DNA of 64,000 nucleotides, from the NCBI RefSeq assembly GCF_016924665.1, contig NZ_JAFFJT010000008.1, forward strand, positions 1 through 64,000, given 5' to 3'. The notes beneath the pieces were generated by a model that searched no databases, was not told the DNA's origin, and worked only from the letters and a program-made list of their open reading frames with translations. Below are positions 16,574-25,518 of this stretch, in pieces (position 1 is the stretch's first letter; each line of letters opens with the position of its first letter). A program made the position numbers and the translations under genes. The DNA is from Nocardioides sp. SYSU D00038. Lineage in GTDB: Bacteria; Actinomycetota; Actinomycetes; Propionibacteriales; Nocardioidaceae.

Positions 16574-17146
16574 GTGACCGCCGTACCCCTCTCCATGCGT
16601 GAGCGTGTGGTCGAGGCGGCGGTCCGGTTGACCGGCGAGCTGGGCTGGTCGCAGGTGACGATGGCGCGGCTGGCCGACGAGGTCGGGGTGAGCCGGCAGA
16701 CGGTCTACAACGAGATCGGCACCAAGCCGGGGCTCGCCGAGGCGATGATCCTGCGCGAGCTGGACCGGTTCCTCGAGGTGGTCTCGCTGGCCTTCGACGC
16801 CCACCCGACCGACCTGGTCGCCGCCATCGGCGCGGCCTCCGAGGCGGTGCTGGTGCACGCCCAGGACAACCAGCTGCTGCACGCCGTCGTCTCCGCCACC
16901 CACGGCGCCGACACCGAGCTGCTGCCGCTGCTGACCACCCACGCCTCGTCGCTGCTCGAGGCGGCCAAGCTGGTGATCGGCGAGCGCCTGGCGCCCTACG
17001 ACGTCGACCTGCCCCCCGCTCGCCTGGAGGCCGCGATCGACATGGTGGTGCGGGTGGTGCTCAGCCACGTGATGGAGCCCAGCGGCCCCCCGGCCGCGAC
17101 CGCCGAGTCGATCGCCTGGATCGCCGGCCGGGTGCTGCGGGGCTGA
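16574..17146 (+). CDS. TetR-family regulator of the alkane operon
   Basis: 190 residues from GTG 16574; starts at 16541 and 16595 are also in frame. TAGACT at 16561-16566 ends seven bases before 16574, so I prefer that start. The HTH reads TMARLADEVGVSRQTVYNEIGTKPGLAEAM. The C-terminal part resembles AlkX/AlkU-type regulators found after alkB in actinobacteria. It lies 38 bases after the ferredoxin and probably senses an alkane-derived fatty acid or acyl-CoA and controls the alkB promoter. Confidence 0.85.
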   Translation: MTAVPLSMRERVVEAAVRLTGELGWSQVTMARLADEVGVSRQTVYNEIGTKPGLAEAMILRELDRFLEVVSLAFDAHPTDLVAAIGAASEAVLVHAQDNQLLHAVVSATHGADTELLPLLTTHASSLLEAAKLVIGERLAPYDVDLPPARLEAAIDMVVRVVLSHVMEPSGPPAATAESIAWIAGRVLRG

Positions 17147-17153
17147 CCCCGGG

Positions 17154-18017
17154 TCACCCCGCCCGCCGCGCCTCGGCCAGCTCGACGGCCTCCCGGAACG
17201 CCGCGACGACGTACGGCGGCACGACCAGCCCGGCGTCCCGGGCCCACAGCAGCTCCTTCTCGACCCGGGAGATCTGGGCGGCGAAGTCGGCGGCCCGGTC
17301 GCCGGTGACGCCGATCGACTGCATCAGGTCGCCGAAGTCGGCCTTCTGCTCGTCGTTGTTGGCGCCGACCGGCGAGAACGAGATCGACCGCATCCGGCGC
17401 ACCAGCCAGCGCTGCCACGGGGCGATCTCGTCCCAGAGGCCGCGCGCGGAGAGCTGGTAGAAGGCGTAGTGGCCGGGCTCCTGGCGCTTGATGGGGGCGA
17501 TCACGGTCTCGCTGATCGCGGTCTCGCCCATCTCCACCACGCCGTCGTGGAGCAGGTTGTAGGCCAGCACCGCGGAGCGCTCGGTGGACATGCCGGTGAG
17601 GTAGTAGAGCATCCGGCAGACGTCCTGGAAGGCGCCGAGGTGCGAGAGCGCTCCGAGGACCTTGAGCTTCAGACCCATCGAGTCGCGGTCGGGCTGGGCC
17701 GGCGGGCGGCCGAGCTCGACCTGCAGCTTGTCGAGGATCAGGCCGTGCTGGATCTCCTGCGGCTGCCACACGTCACGGTAGAAGTGCACGTCGATAGGCG
17801 GCGGGTCGGGCAGCATGGTCGCGATCTCGAGGACGTTGCGGTCGACCTCGAGCTCGACGCGCGCCATGTAGTCGAGCACGTGGCCGTAGCGCTCCGCGAA
17901 CACCTCGGGCCGGCGCACCGTGAAGTCGACCGACGAGAGGTCGATGGGGGGGTGCTCGACGGCCAGCCGGTCGACGTGCGCGACCAGCCGCTCGTTGGTG
18001 CTGACCGCGCCTGGCAT
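17154..18017 (-). CDS. Ferritin-like diiron protein, acyl-ACP-desaturase-like
   Basis: 287 residues, helical, no signal peptide or membrane segment. The ligand pattern of ferritin-like diiron oxidases is visible as Glu, ExxH, Glu, ExxH: RVELEVDR; EIQH; VVEMGE; EPGH. This resembles a family related to stearoyl-ACP desaturases that is sometimes mis-annotated as LepA. It converges on the alkB-linked TetR gene with seven bases between, so a role in alkane or fatty-acid oxidation is possible but unproven. TAGCCT on this strand ends seven bases before its ATG. Confidence 0.65.
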   Translation of the reverse strand: MPGAVSTNERLVAHVDRLAVEHPPIDLSSVDFTVRRPEVFAERYGHVLDYMARVELEVDRNVLEIATMLPDPPPIDVHFYRDVWQPQEIQHGLILDKLQVELGRPPAQPDRDSMGLKLKVLGALSHLGAFQDVCRMLYYLTGMSTERSAVLAYNLLHDGVVEMGETAISETVIAPIKRQEPGHYAFYQLSARGLWDEIAPWQRWLVRRMRSISFSPVGANNDEQKADFGDLMQSIGVTGDRAADFAAQISRVEKELLWARDAGLVVPPYVVAAFREAVELAEARRAG

Positions 18018-18024
18018 GGAGGCA

Positions 18025-18034
18025 AGGCTAGCCT
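18025..18034. promoter_or_regulatory. Palindromic bidirectional -10 element AGGCTAGCCT
   Basis: A perfect 10-bp palindrome supplies TAGCCT on both strands. On the minus strand it ends seven bases before the ATG of the diiron gene (18017); on the plus strand (18029-18034) six bases before the GTG of the MFS gene (18041). Both transcripts would be leaderless. Confidence 0.65.
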
Positions 18035-18040
18035 CGGGCG

Positions 18041-19495
18041 GTGACCAGTGGTGGAGGTGGTACGACGGCGTCGGGCGGTGGCGTCCGGCTCGGCACGGGC
18101 GCCGGCCGGGCGGTGATCCTCGCCGCCGTGCTCGGCTCGGGCATCGCGATGCTCGACGGCAGCGTCGTCAACGTCGCGCTCAAGACCATGGGCGAGGACC
18201 TTGACGCCAGCCTGGCCGAGCTGCAGTGGGTGCTCAACGGCTACCTGCTCTCCCTGGCCAGCCTGATCCTGCTCGGCGGCTCGCTCGGCGACCGCTACGG
18301 GCGTCGCCGGGTCTTCGTCATCGGCACCGTCTGGTTCGCCGCCGCCTCGCTGCTCTGCGGCCTGGCGCCGAACCCCGAGGTGCTGATCGCGGCCCGGGTG
18401 CTGCAGGGCGTCGGCGGCGCGCTGCTCACCCCCGGCAGCCTGGCGATGATCCAGGGCGCGTTCGTGCCCGACGACCGGGCGCCGGCGATCGGCTCGTGGT
18501 CGGGCTGGGGGAGCATCGCGGCTGCGCTCGGGCCGCTGGTGGGGGGCGTGCTCGTCGACCACGCGAGCTGGCGCTGGATCTTCCTGATCAACCTGCCCGT
18601 CGCCGCGGTCACGGTGGTCATCGCCCAGCGCCACGTCCCCGAGACCCGCGACCCCGGGGCCGCCCACCACCTCGACGTCACCGGGGCGGCGCTGGCGGCC
18701 CTGGCGCTCGGCGGCACGACGTACGCGCTCATCGAGTGGGGCGGCCCGGTGGCGCCGTACGCCGGGGTACTGGCGGTCGTCACCGCGCTCGGGTTCCTGG
18801 TGGTCGAGCGGCGACAGCCCGATCCGATGCTGCGCCTGGAGATGTTCCGCGACCGTACGTTCAGCGCCTCCAACGCGATGACGTTCCTGGTCTACGGCGC
18901 GCTCGGGGCGGTGCTGCTCTTCCTCACCGTGCAGCTCCAGACCGTCGGCGGCTACGGCGCCCTGCGCGCCGGGCTCGCCAGCCTGCCGCTCACGATCTGC
19001 ATGCTGCTGCTCGCCTCGCGCGGCGGTCGGCTGGCCACCCGGATCGGCCCGCGGGTGCCGATGAGCGTCGGACCGCTGGTGATGGCCGGCGGCGTGCTGC
19101 TCCTGCTGCTCGTCGGCGACGACCTGTCCTACTGGCGCGACGTGCTGCCCGGCATCACCGTCTTCGGCCTCGGCCTGGCGCTGATGGTCGCACCGCTCAC
19201 CGCGACCGTCCTGGCCGCCGCGCCCGACGAGCACGCGGGGATCGCCTCCGGGGTCAACAACGCCGTCGCCCGCGGCGGTTCGCTGCTCGCGGTCGCCGCG
19301 CTGCCGGTGGCGGTCGGGCTCGGCGGCGAGGAGTACGCCGACCCGGCGGCGTTCGACGCGGCCTACGGCAGCGCCCTCGTCGTCTGCGCGGCGCTGCTCG
19401 TGACCGGTGGGCTGGTGTCGTGGCTGTTCGTGCGCGCCGAGGTGCTCGACGGGGTGCTCGACGGGGCCGAACCGCTCCCCGACGACCCGCGCTGA
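18041..19495 (+). CDS. MFS drug exporter, DHA2 (14-helix) family
   Basis: 484 residues with about 14 membrane helices. It shows MFS motif A GGSLGDRYGRRRVF and motif C near GSIAAALGPLVGGVLVDHASWRWIFLIN, typical of EmrB/QacA proton-driven drug exporters. The N-terminal ~20 residues are Gly/Thr-rich and cytoplasmic. GTG start with TAGCCT six bases upstream. The divergent neighbour is the diiron protein; no dedicated regulator is adjacent. Substrate unknown. Confidence 0.92.
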   Translation: MTSGGGGTTASGGGVRLGTGAGRAVILAAVLGSGIAMLDGSVVNVALKTMGEDLDASLAELQWVLNGYLLSLASLILLGGSLGDRYGRRRVFVIGTVWFAAASLLCGLAPNPEVLIAARVLQGVGGALLTPGSLAMIQGAFVPDDRAPAIGSWSGWGSIAAALGPLVGGVLVDHASWRWIFLINLPVAAVTVVIAQRHVPETRDPGAAHHLDVTGAALAALALGGTTYALIEWGGPVAPYAGVLAVVTALGFLVVERRQPDPMLRLEMFRDRTFSASNAMTFLVYGALGAVLLFLTVQLQTVGGYGALRAGLASLPLTICMLLLASRGGRLATRIGPRVPMSVGPLVMAGGVLLLLLVGDDLSYWRDVLPGITVFGLGLALMVAPLTATVLAAAPDEHAGIASGVNNAVARGGSLLAVAALPVAVGLGGEEYADPAAFDAAYGSALVVCAALLVTGGLVSWLFVRAEVLDGVLDGAEPLPDDPR

Positions 19496-19525
19496 CCTAC
19501 CCTTGGCCGCAGGGAGGGATCGACC

Positions 19526-20749
19526 ATGGGGATGACGCACGCGCTGGGGGCGGCCGCGACGGCCGGCGTCCTCGCCGTCGCCAGCGCCTGCAGCGGCGGC
19601 TCGGCCGGCGGCAAGGGGCCGGCCGCCGAGGAGTCCACCGCGGCCGCGTCGCCCTCCGCGTCCGCGTCGCCCTCCAGCACCGCCGCGCCCGCCGATCCCG
19701 AGCACGCCGTCGACCCGCCCGGCCCCCGCGACCAGGCGCTGGCCTCCGCCGACTTCGTCATCTACGCCCCCGAGCCGCTCAGCGACGAGATGGTCGAGCG
19801 GATCGGCGCGATCAAGGAGGTCACCGGCGTCGAGCCGTTCGCGATGACCAACGTGGTGATCGAGAACGAGTCCTACAACCTCGCCGCGGTCGACCCCGCG
19901 ACCTACCGCCTGTTCACCCCGCTCGGCAGCGCCGACACCCAGCAGGTCTGGGAGCGGGTCGCCGGCGGCGAGATCGCGGTGGCCCGGGGGCTGGAGCGGA
20001 AGCTGCCGATCGACCAGGACGGCTACCTCAAGCTCGGCGCGGCCGAGACCGCCTCGCGGGTGCACGTCGGTGCATACGCCGAGCAGGCGCCGCAGGTCGA
20101 CGCCGTCGTCAACGAGAAGTGGGCCGAGGAGCTCGGGATGACCCCCGGCAACGCGCTGCTGGTCTCCACCGGCATCGCCGCCCCGCAGAAGATCCGCCGG
20201 GCCATCCAGCGGATCGTCGGCGACAGCGCCTCCGTGCAGAGCACCGACGCCGTGGCCCGCTACGGCCTCGACCCCCAGGCCACCCAGACCGCGGTGCTGG
20301 TGGGCAGCGTCGCCGACGTGGTGGGCCGGTTCACCTACACCGTGCTCGGCGGCGGCCGGATCGCCCCCGACCCGGCGTGGGTGCGCTCCCACATCTCCAC
20401 CGAGGTGGTGCCCATCCTGGGCCGGGTCACCTGCAACAAGTACCTCTTCCCCCAGCTGCGTGCCGCCCTGCAGGAGGTGCAGCAGCGGGGGCTGGCCGAC
20501 AAGATCCACCCCGAGGAGTACGCCGGGTGCTACTACCCGCGGTTCATCGCGGGCTCGACGAAGCTCTCCAACCACTCCTTCGGCCTCGCCCTCGACCTCA
20601 ACGTCCCCGGCAACGGCCGCGGCACCGTCGGCGACATCGACCGCGACGTGGTGGCGATCTTCAAGAAGTGGGGCTTCGGCTGGGGCGGCGACTGGCGCTA
20701 CACCGACCCGATGCACTTCGAGATGGTCGCGCTGGTCAACCCCGGCTGA
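19526..20749 (+). CDS. M15-family D-Ala-D-Ala carboxypeptidase-like lipoprotein with MacB-PCD-like region
   Basis: 407 residues. Signal peptide with lipobox ending at Cys22 (VASAC), then a Ser/Ala/Pro-rich linker: a surface lipoprotein. The C-terminal ~130 residues are a VanY-type M15 zinc peptidase with SNHSFGLALDLN (His and Asp ligands) and PMHFEM (last His), expected to trim peptidoglycan stem peptides. The middle (about 75-260) resembles the periplasmic core domain of MacB/FtsX-type permeases (TNVVIENESYNLAAVD, GGEIAVARGLERKL), unusual in a peptidase. TACCCT at 19498-19503 and an AGGGAGG ribosome site precede the ATG. Confidence 0.8.
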   Translation: MGMTHALGAAATAGVLAVASACSGGSAGGKGPAAEESTAAASPSASASPSSTAAPADPEHAVDPPGPRDQALASADFVIYAPEPLSDEMVERIGAIKEVTGVEPFAMTNVVIENESYNLAAVDPATYRLFTPLGSADTQQVWERVAGGEIAVARGLERKLPIDQDGYLKLGAAETASRVHVGAYAEQAPQVDAVVNEKWAEELGMTPGNALLVSTGIAAPQKIRRAIQRIVGDSASVQSTDAVARYGLDPQATQTAVLVGSVADVVGRFTYTVLGGGRIAPDPAWVRSHISTEVVPILGRVTCNKYLFPQLRAALQEVQQRGLADKIHPEEYAGCYYPRFIAGSTKLSNHSFGLALDLNVPGNGRGTVGDIDRDVVAIFKKWGFGWGGDWRYTDPMHFEMVALVNPG

Positions 20750-20766
20750 CCCGCCAGACTGGGCGC

Positions 20767-21162
20767 ATGACCCGTCGCCACCTCAGCACCGGCTCCTCCT
20801 TCGAGGAGCAGATCGGCTACTCCCGCGCCGTCGTCGACGGCGACTGGGTGTTCGTCTCCGGCACCACCGGCTTCGACTACGCCAGCATGACGATCTCCGA
20901 CGACGTCGTCGAGCAGGCCGAGCAGTGCTGGCGCACGATCGCGAGGGTCCTCGGCGAGGCGGGCGGGTCGCCGGCCGACGTCGTCCGGGTGCGCTACCTG
21001 CTGCCCGACGCCGCCGACTTCGAGGCCTGCTGGCCGGTGCTGCGGCGCTGGACGGCGGAGTCGCGGCCGGCCGCGACGATGATGCAGGTGGGGCTGGCCG
21101 ACCCGCGGATGCGCATCGAGGTCGAGGTGACCGCGCGGCTGCGTGCCGGCGACGGTCGGTAG
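20767..21162 (+). CDS. RidA-family protein
   Basis: 131 residues, the usual size of the RidA/YjgF trimeric family, which hydrolyses reactive enamine or imine intermediates. VVDGDWVFVSGTTGFD, the mid-protein VVRVRYLLPD and MRIEVEVTAR fit. The canonical C-terminal Arg of active RidA is not clearly placed, so the activity may differ. CAGACT ends six bases before the ATG. Confidence 0.85.
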   Translation: MTRRHLSTGSSFEEQIGYSRAVVDGDWVFVSGTTGFDYASMTISDDVVEQAEQCWRTIARVLGEAGGSPADVVRVRYLLPDAADFEACWPVLRRWTAESRPAATMMQVGLADPRMRIEVEVTARLRAGDGR

Positions 21163-21172
21163 CCTCGCCGCC

Positions 21173-22135
21173 ATGCGCGCCGCCCAGGTCCTCGCCCCCA
21201 CCGGTCCCGCCGACGTCGTCGTCCACGACGTCCCCGAGCCCACGCCCGCCCCGGACGACGTGCTGGTCGAGGTGCACAGCATCGGTATCTCCTTCCCGGA
21301 CCTGCTGCTGAGCAAGGGCGAGTACCAGCTCAAGCCCGACCCGCCGTTCACCCTCGGCGTCGACTTCGCCGGCACCGTCGTGAGCGGTCCCGGCTTCTCG
21401 CCCGGCCAGCGGGTCGCCGGCGTCAGCGGCTACGGCAACGCCGCCGAGCTCACGTCGGTACACCGCGACAGCGTCTTCGCGCTCCCCGACGCGCTCTCCT
21501 TCGACGAGGGCGCCGCCGTGCCGATGAACTACCTCACCGCCCACTTCGCGCTGGTCGAGCGCGGCCAGCTGCGCGACGGCGAGACCGTGCTCGTCCACGG
21601 CGCCGCCGGCGGCGTCGGCACCGCCAGCATCCAGGTGGCGAAGGGCTTCGGCGCCCGCACGGTCGCGGTCGCCTCGACCGAGGAGAAGGCGCAGGTCGCC
21701 CTCGACGCCGGCGCCGACGACGCTGTGCTGCTCGACGGGTGGAAGGACGCCGTCGCCGGGCTCACCGGCGGCCGCGGCGTCGACCTGGTCGTCGACGTCG
21801 TGGGGGGCGACGTCTTCACCGACTCCCTGCGCTCGCTCTCCACCCAGGGCCGCCTGCTCGTCGTCGGGTTCGCCGCCGGTCAGGGCATCCCCGAGGTCAA
21901 GGTCAACCGCCTGCTGCTCAACAACATCGACGTGCGCGGCGTCGGCTGGGGGGCCTACGCGATGGTGCGGCCCGGCTACATGCAGGAGCAGTGGGAGGCG
22001 CTGCGCCCCCTGATGGAGTCCGGCGTCGTCAGGCCCCCGATCGGCGCGACGTACGACCTCGACGACTTCGGTCAGGCGCTGCTCGACATGGAGGCCCGCC
22101 GGACCCTCGGCAAGAGCGTGGTCCACGTCCACTGA
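21173..22135 (+). CDS. NADPH:quinone oxidoreductase, zinc-independent MDR family
   Basis: 320 residues, MDR fold. GroES-like N-terminal domain, then the nucleotide-binding segment VLVHGAAGGVGTASIQVAKGFG (AAGGVG motif) and GGRGVDLVVDVVGG. It lacks structural-zinc cysteines and so belongs to the quinone-oxidoreductase/enoyl-reductase-like branch; it would reduce quinones or enones with NADPH. The ATG at 21173 has TAGCCT seven bases upstream. REP modules begin within ten bases of its stop. Confidence 0.9.
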   Translation: MRAAQVLAPTGPADVVVHDVPEPTPAPDDVLVEVHSIGISFPDLLLSKGEYQLKPDPPFTLGVDFAGTVVSGPGFSPGQRVAGVSGYGNAAELTSVHRDSVFALPDALSFDEGAAVPMNYLTAHFALVERGQLRDGETVLVHGAAGGVGTASIQVAKGFGARTVAVASTEEKAQVALDAGADDAVLLDGWKDAVAGLTGGRGVDLVVDVVGGDVFTDSLRSLSTQGRLLVVGFAAGQGIPEVKVNRLLLNNIDVRGVGWGAYAMVRPGYMQEQWEALRPLMESGVVRPPIGATYDLDDFGQALLDMEARRTLGKSVVHVH

Positions 22136-22140
22136 CCGTC

Positions 22141-22340
22141 CCGCTGGCGCTGGTCGAGCAGCGAGCGCCAGCGAGCGTCGTCGAGACCTGGTGAGTGGAA
22201 CGCCGGGCGCTGGTCGAGATGCGAGGAGCCCTGGCGACGAGCCTCGGGACCCGGTGAGCCGAGCACCGGGCGCTGGTCGAGGTGCGAGGAGCCCTGGCGA
22301 CGAGCCTCGAGACCCGGTGGGCCGACCGCCCTCCCTGTAG
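22141..22340. repeat. REP-like modules after the quinone oxidoreductase gene
   Basis: Three modules: one with core GAGCAGCGAGCGCCAGCGAG and two of type b with core TGCGAGGAGCCCTGGCGACG, all framed by GCTGGTCGAG... and ...CGAGACC or CGGGACC. They lead directly into the inverted palindromic element. Confidence 0.75.
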
Positions 22341-22614
22341 CGGGCGACTCCGCCGACAGTGCTCGGGCGGGTGCTGACTCCGGCTGGTGTGATCCGGGGC
22401 GTGGGTGACTGTGGTTGGTTGGTGGGTGCGGGGTGCCGCGCGGGGGTGGGGCACTGCGGCTGCTGCGCGCCGGACGTCGTTCGGCACTCGTTGCCGTGTC
22501 GCCGGACTCTGCCCTGCGGTTCCCCGGCGTTCGCTGCGGCGCCACGCCGCCGTCTACGTGCCGAACGCCGCCCGTCGCTCCGCCGCCTCCGTGCCCGGTG
22601 GCGCGGCACTCCGG
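22341..22614 (-). repeat. Large palindromic repeat element, copy B (inverted)
   Basis: Reverse-orientation copy of the element at 31-302. Both inner arms (CGTCGTTCGGCAC near 22470 and the partner GTGCCGAACGCCG near 22558) and the outer GCGCGG blocks are kept. It lies between REP modules, as the other copies do. Confidence 0.75.
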
Positions 22615-22624
22615 CGGGTGGGTC

Positions 22625-23512
22625 GGGCGCGCACCGCTGGTCGACCAGCGAGCGTCGTCGAGACCCGGTGAGCCGACCGCCGGGCGTTGGTCGAGGTGCG
22701 AAGGCCGCTAGGCCTGAGCCTCGAGACCCGGTGGGACGAAAGCCCTCTGGTGGGGACGGTCGGCGTTCGGGTGCGTGGGTTTCGAGGCTCGCTTCGCTCG
22801 CACCTCAACCAGCGCGGGGCGCCGGAGGGCGTTCGGCCGGCGGGGGTTTCGAGACAGTCGCTAGCGCGACTTCCTCAACCACCGGTGGGTGGCGCTGGTC
22901 GAGGTGCGAAGGCCGCTAGGCCTGAGCCTCGAGACCCGGTGGGACGAAAGCCCTCCGGTGGGGACGGTCGGCGTTCGGGTGCGGGGGTTTCGAGGCTCGC
23001 TTCGCTCGCACCTCAACCAGCGCGGGGCGCCGCAGGGCGGTCGGCCGGCGGGGGTTTCGAGACAGTCGCTAGCGACTTCCTCAACCACCGGTGGGTGGCG
23101 GTGGTCGAGGTGCGAAGGCCGCTTGACCTGAGCCTCGAGACTCGGTGGGGCGAAAGCCCTCCGGTGGGGACGGTCGGCGTTCGGGTGCGGGGGTTTCGAG
23201 GCTCGCTTCGCTCGCACCTCAACCAGCGCGGGGCGCCGGAGGGCGGTCGGCCGGCGGGGGTTTCGAGACAGTCGCTAGCGCGACTTCCTCAACCACCGGT
23301 GGGTGGCGGTGGTCGAGGTGCGAAGGCCGCTAGGCCTGAGCCTCGAGACCCGGTGGGACGAATGCCCTCCGGTGGGGACGGTCGGCGTTCGGGTGCGTGG
23401 GTTTCGAGGCTCGCTTCGCTCGCACCTCAACCAGCGCGGGGCACCGGAGGGCGTTCGGCTGGCGGGGGTCTCGAGACAGTCGCTAGCGCGACTTCCTCAA
23501 CCAGGGGTGCCG
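22625..23512. repeat. Tandem array, four copies of a ~207-bp repeat
   Basis: The block AAGGCCGCTA (AAGGCCGCTT in copy 3) recurs at 22701, 22909, 23115 and 23323, a period of 208, 206 and 208 bases. Each unit strings together three hairpin modules: GGTCGAGGTGCGAAGGCC-GCTA-GGCCT; TTTCGAGGCTCGCTTCGCTCG; and the AGTCGC/GCGACT module. Constant spacers contain CCCTCCGGTGGGGACGG. The copies are nearly identical, implying recent amplification. The open frame through it is a repeat translation. No gene is visible between 22136 and 23553. Confidence 0.85.
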
Positions 23513-23553
23513 GGGCGTTCGGCGGACCACCTCGGGGTCGTTAGCATCGCGGA

Positions 23554-25518
23554 GTGAGCATCCTCGACGACGCACGCGACGGCTTCGACCACGACGTCCG
23601 GCCCCAGGACGACCTCTTCGGGCACGTCAACGGGCGGTGGTTGGCGGAGGCGGAGATCCCGGGCGACCGCGCCTCGTGGGGGCCGTTCGTCCAGCTGGCC
23701 GACGCGGCCGAGGAGCACGTCCACACGATCATCACCGACCTCGCCGATGCCGCGCTGCGCGGCGACCCCGAGCTCAGCCCCGACGCCCGCAAGATCGGCG
23801 ACCTGTTCGCGTCCTTCATGGACGAGGCGAGCATCCGCAAGAAGGGACTGCGGCCGATCGGGCCGCTGCTGAGCGCGGTCGGCAACCTGCGCGACGTGCG
23901 CGACCTGGCGGCGTTCCTCGGCGAGTTCGAGCGGGCGGGCGGGCACGGGTTGTTCGGGTCCTACGTCAACACCGACGCCAAGGACTCCGACCGCTACCTC
24001 TTCCACCTGACGCAGGGTGGGCTCGGGCTGCCCGACGAGTCCTACTACCGCGACGACAAGTTCGCCGAGATCCGCGAGAGCTACGTCGGCTACCTCACCA
24101 CCCTGTTCACCCTGGGCGGGCAGACCGACCCGGCGGCGGACGCCGCGACCGTGCTGGCGATCGACACCCGCCTCGCCGAGGGGCACTGGGAGCGCGCCGA
24201 GACCCGCGACGTCCAGAAGACCTACAACCTGCTCACCCTCGACGCGCTGCGCGAGCTGTGCCCGTCGTTCGACTGGAGCGCCTACGTCACCAACCTCAGC
24301 GCCTCCAAGGTGAGCGCCGAGGAGCTGCTGTTCGAGACGTGCGTGCGCCAGCCGTCGTACTTCGCCCACCTCGCCGGCGTGCTCACCGACGTGCCGATCG
24401 AGCAGTGGCGGGTCTGGCTGCTCAGCCACGTGCTGCGCGCGGCGGCGCCCTACCTCACCGACGACTTCGTCGAGGCCAACTTCGACTTCTACGGCCGCAC
24501 CCTCAACGGCACCCCGGACCTGCGGGCCCGGTGGAAGCGCGGGGTCAGCCTGGTGGAGGGGGCGATGGGCGAGGCGGTCGGCAAGGAGTACGTCTCGCGC
24601 CACTTCCCGCCGTCGTCGAAGGAGATGATGGACGAGCTGGTCGCGAACCTGCTCGAGGCCTACCGCGAGTCGATCCGGTCGCTGGACTGGATGACCGACG
24701 AGACCAAGCAGCGGGCCTTCGAGAAGCTCGACACCTTCCGTCCCAAGATCGGCTACCCGGAGAAGTTCCGCGACTACTCCAGCCTCCAGGTCAGCCCCAA
24801 CGACCTGATCGGCAACGTCGCGGCCGCGGCGGCGTTCGAGACCGACCGCGAGCTGGCCAAGATCGGCTCGCCGGTCGACCGCGACGAGTGGTTCATGCTG
24901 CCCCAGACCGTCAACGCCTACTACAACCCCGGCACCAACGAGATCTGCTTCCCGGCCGGGATCCTCCAGAAGCCGTTCTTCTCGCCCGACGCGACGCCCG
25001 CCGAGAACTACGGCGGCATCGGCGCGGTCATCGGCCACGAGATCGGTCACGGCTTCGACGACCAGGGCGCCCAGTACGACGCCCACGGCAACCTCGACGA
25101 CTGGTGGACTGCCGACGACAAGGCGGCGTTCGAGCTGAAGTCGAAGGCGCTCGTGGAGCAGTACGACGGCTTCGAGCCCCGCAACCTCCCGGGCGAGCAC
25201 GTCAACGGCCAGCTCACCGTCGGCGAGAACATCGGCGACCTGGGCGGCCTCACGATCGGCCACAAGGCCTACGTCGCCTCGCAGGGCGGCGCGGCCACGC
25301 TGGAGGGCCGGCGCGACCTGTTCCTCAACTGGGCCTACATCTGGCGCACCAAGCGCCGCAAGGAGCAGGAGCAGCAGTACCTCACCGTCGACCCCCACAG
25401 CCCGCCGGAGTTCCGCGCCAACATCGTGCGCAACCTCGACGAGTTCCACGAGGTCTTCGGCACCGCCGAGGGCGACGGGCTCTGGATCGACCCCGCGGAC
25501 CGGGTGCGCATCTGGTGA
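23554..25518 (+). CDS. M13-family zinc metallopeptidase (neprilysin/PepO-like)
   Basis: 654 residues, typical of bacterial M13 peptidases. Zinc site HEIGH with the downstream Glu in GENIGDLGGL (ExxxD), the substrate-binding VNAYYNPGTNEICFPAG and a C-terminal W-terminating tail all match. There is no signal peptide or membrane anchor, so it is probably a cytoplasmic oligopeptidase. GTG start at 23554; TAGCAT ends six bases upstream. Its stop overlaps the start of the next gene (GTGA). Confidence 0.94.
   Translation: MSILDDARDGFDHDVRPQDDLFGHVNGRWLAEAEIPGDRASWGPFVQLADAAEEHVHTIITDLADAALRGDPELSPDARKIGDLFASFMDEASIRKKGLRPIGPLLSAVGNLRDVRDLAAFLGEFERAGGHGLFGSYVNTDAKDSDRYLFHLTQGGLGLPDESYYRDDKFAEIRESYVGYLTTLFTLGGQTDPAADAATVLAIDTRLAEGHWERAETRDVQKTYNLLTLDALRELCPSFDWSAYVTNLSASKVSAEELLFETCVRQPSYFAHLAGVLTDVPIEQWRVWLLSHVLRAAAPYLTDDFVEANFDFYGRTLNGTPDLRARWKRGVSLVEGAMGEAVGKEYVSRHFPPSSKEMMDELVANLLEAYRESIRSLDWMTDETKQRAFEKLDTFRPKIGYPEKFRDYSSLQVSPNDLIGNVAAAAAFETDRELAKIGSPVDRDEWFMLPQTVNAYYNPGTNEICFPAGILQKPFFSPDATPAENYGGIGAVIGHEIGHGFDDQGAQYDAHGNLDDWWTADDKAAFELKSKALVEQYDGFEPRNLPGEHVNGQLTVGENIGDLGGLTIGHKAYVASQGGAATLEGRRDLFLNWAYIWRTKRRKEQEQQYLTVDPHSPPEFRANIVRNLDEFHEVFGTAEGDGLWIDPADRVRIW

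Noticed and set aside
17738..20716. 992-codon minus-strand frame across the MFS and M15 genes
   Set aside because: It crosses several genes with convincing motifs on the plus strand and has no recognisable domain.
22625..23512. CRISPR array
   Set aside because: Units are ~207 bp and nearly identical throughout, with no short repeat and unique spacer pattern and no cas genes nearby.
22687..23544. 285-codon frame with repeated peptides in the tandem array
   Set aside because: The peptide repeat is just the 207-bp DNA repeat translated; 207 is divisible by three so the frame stays open. No start signal or known domain.
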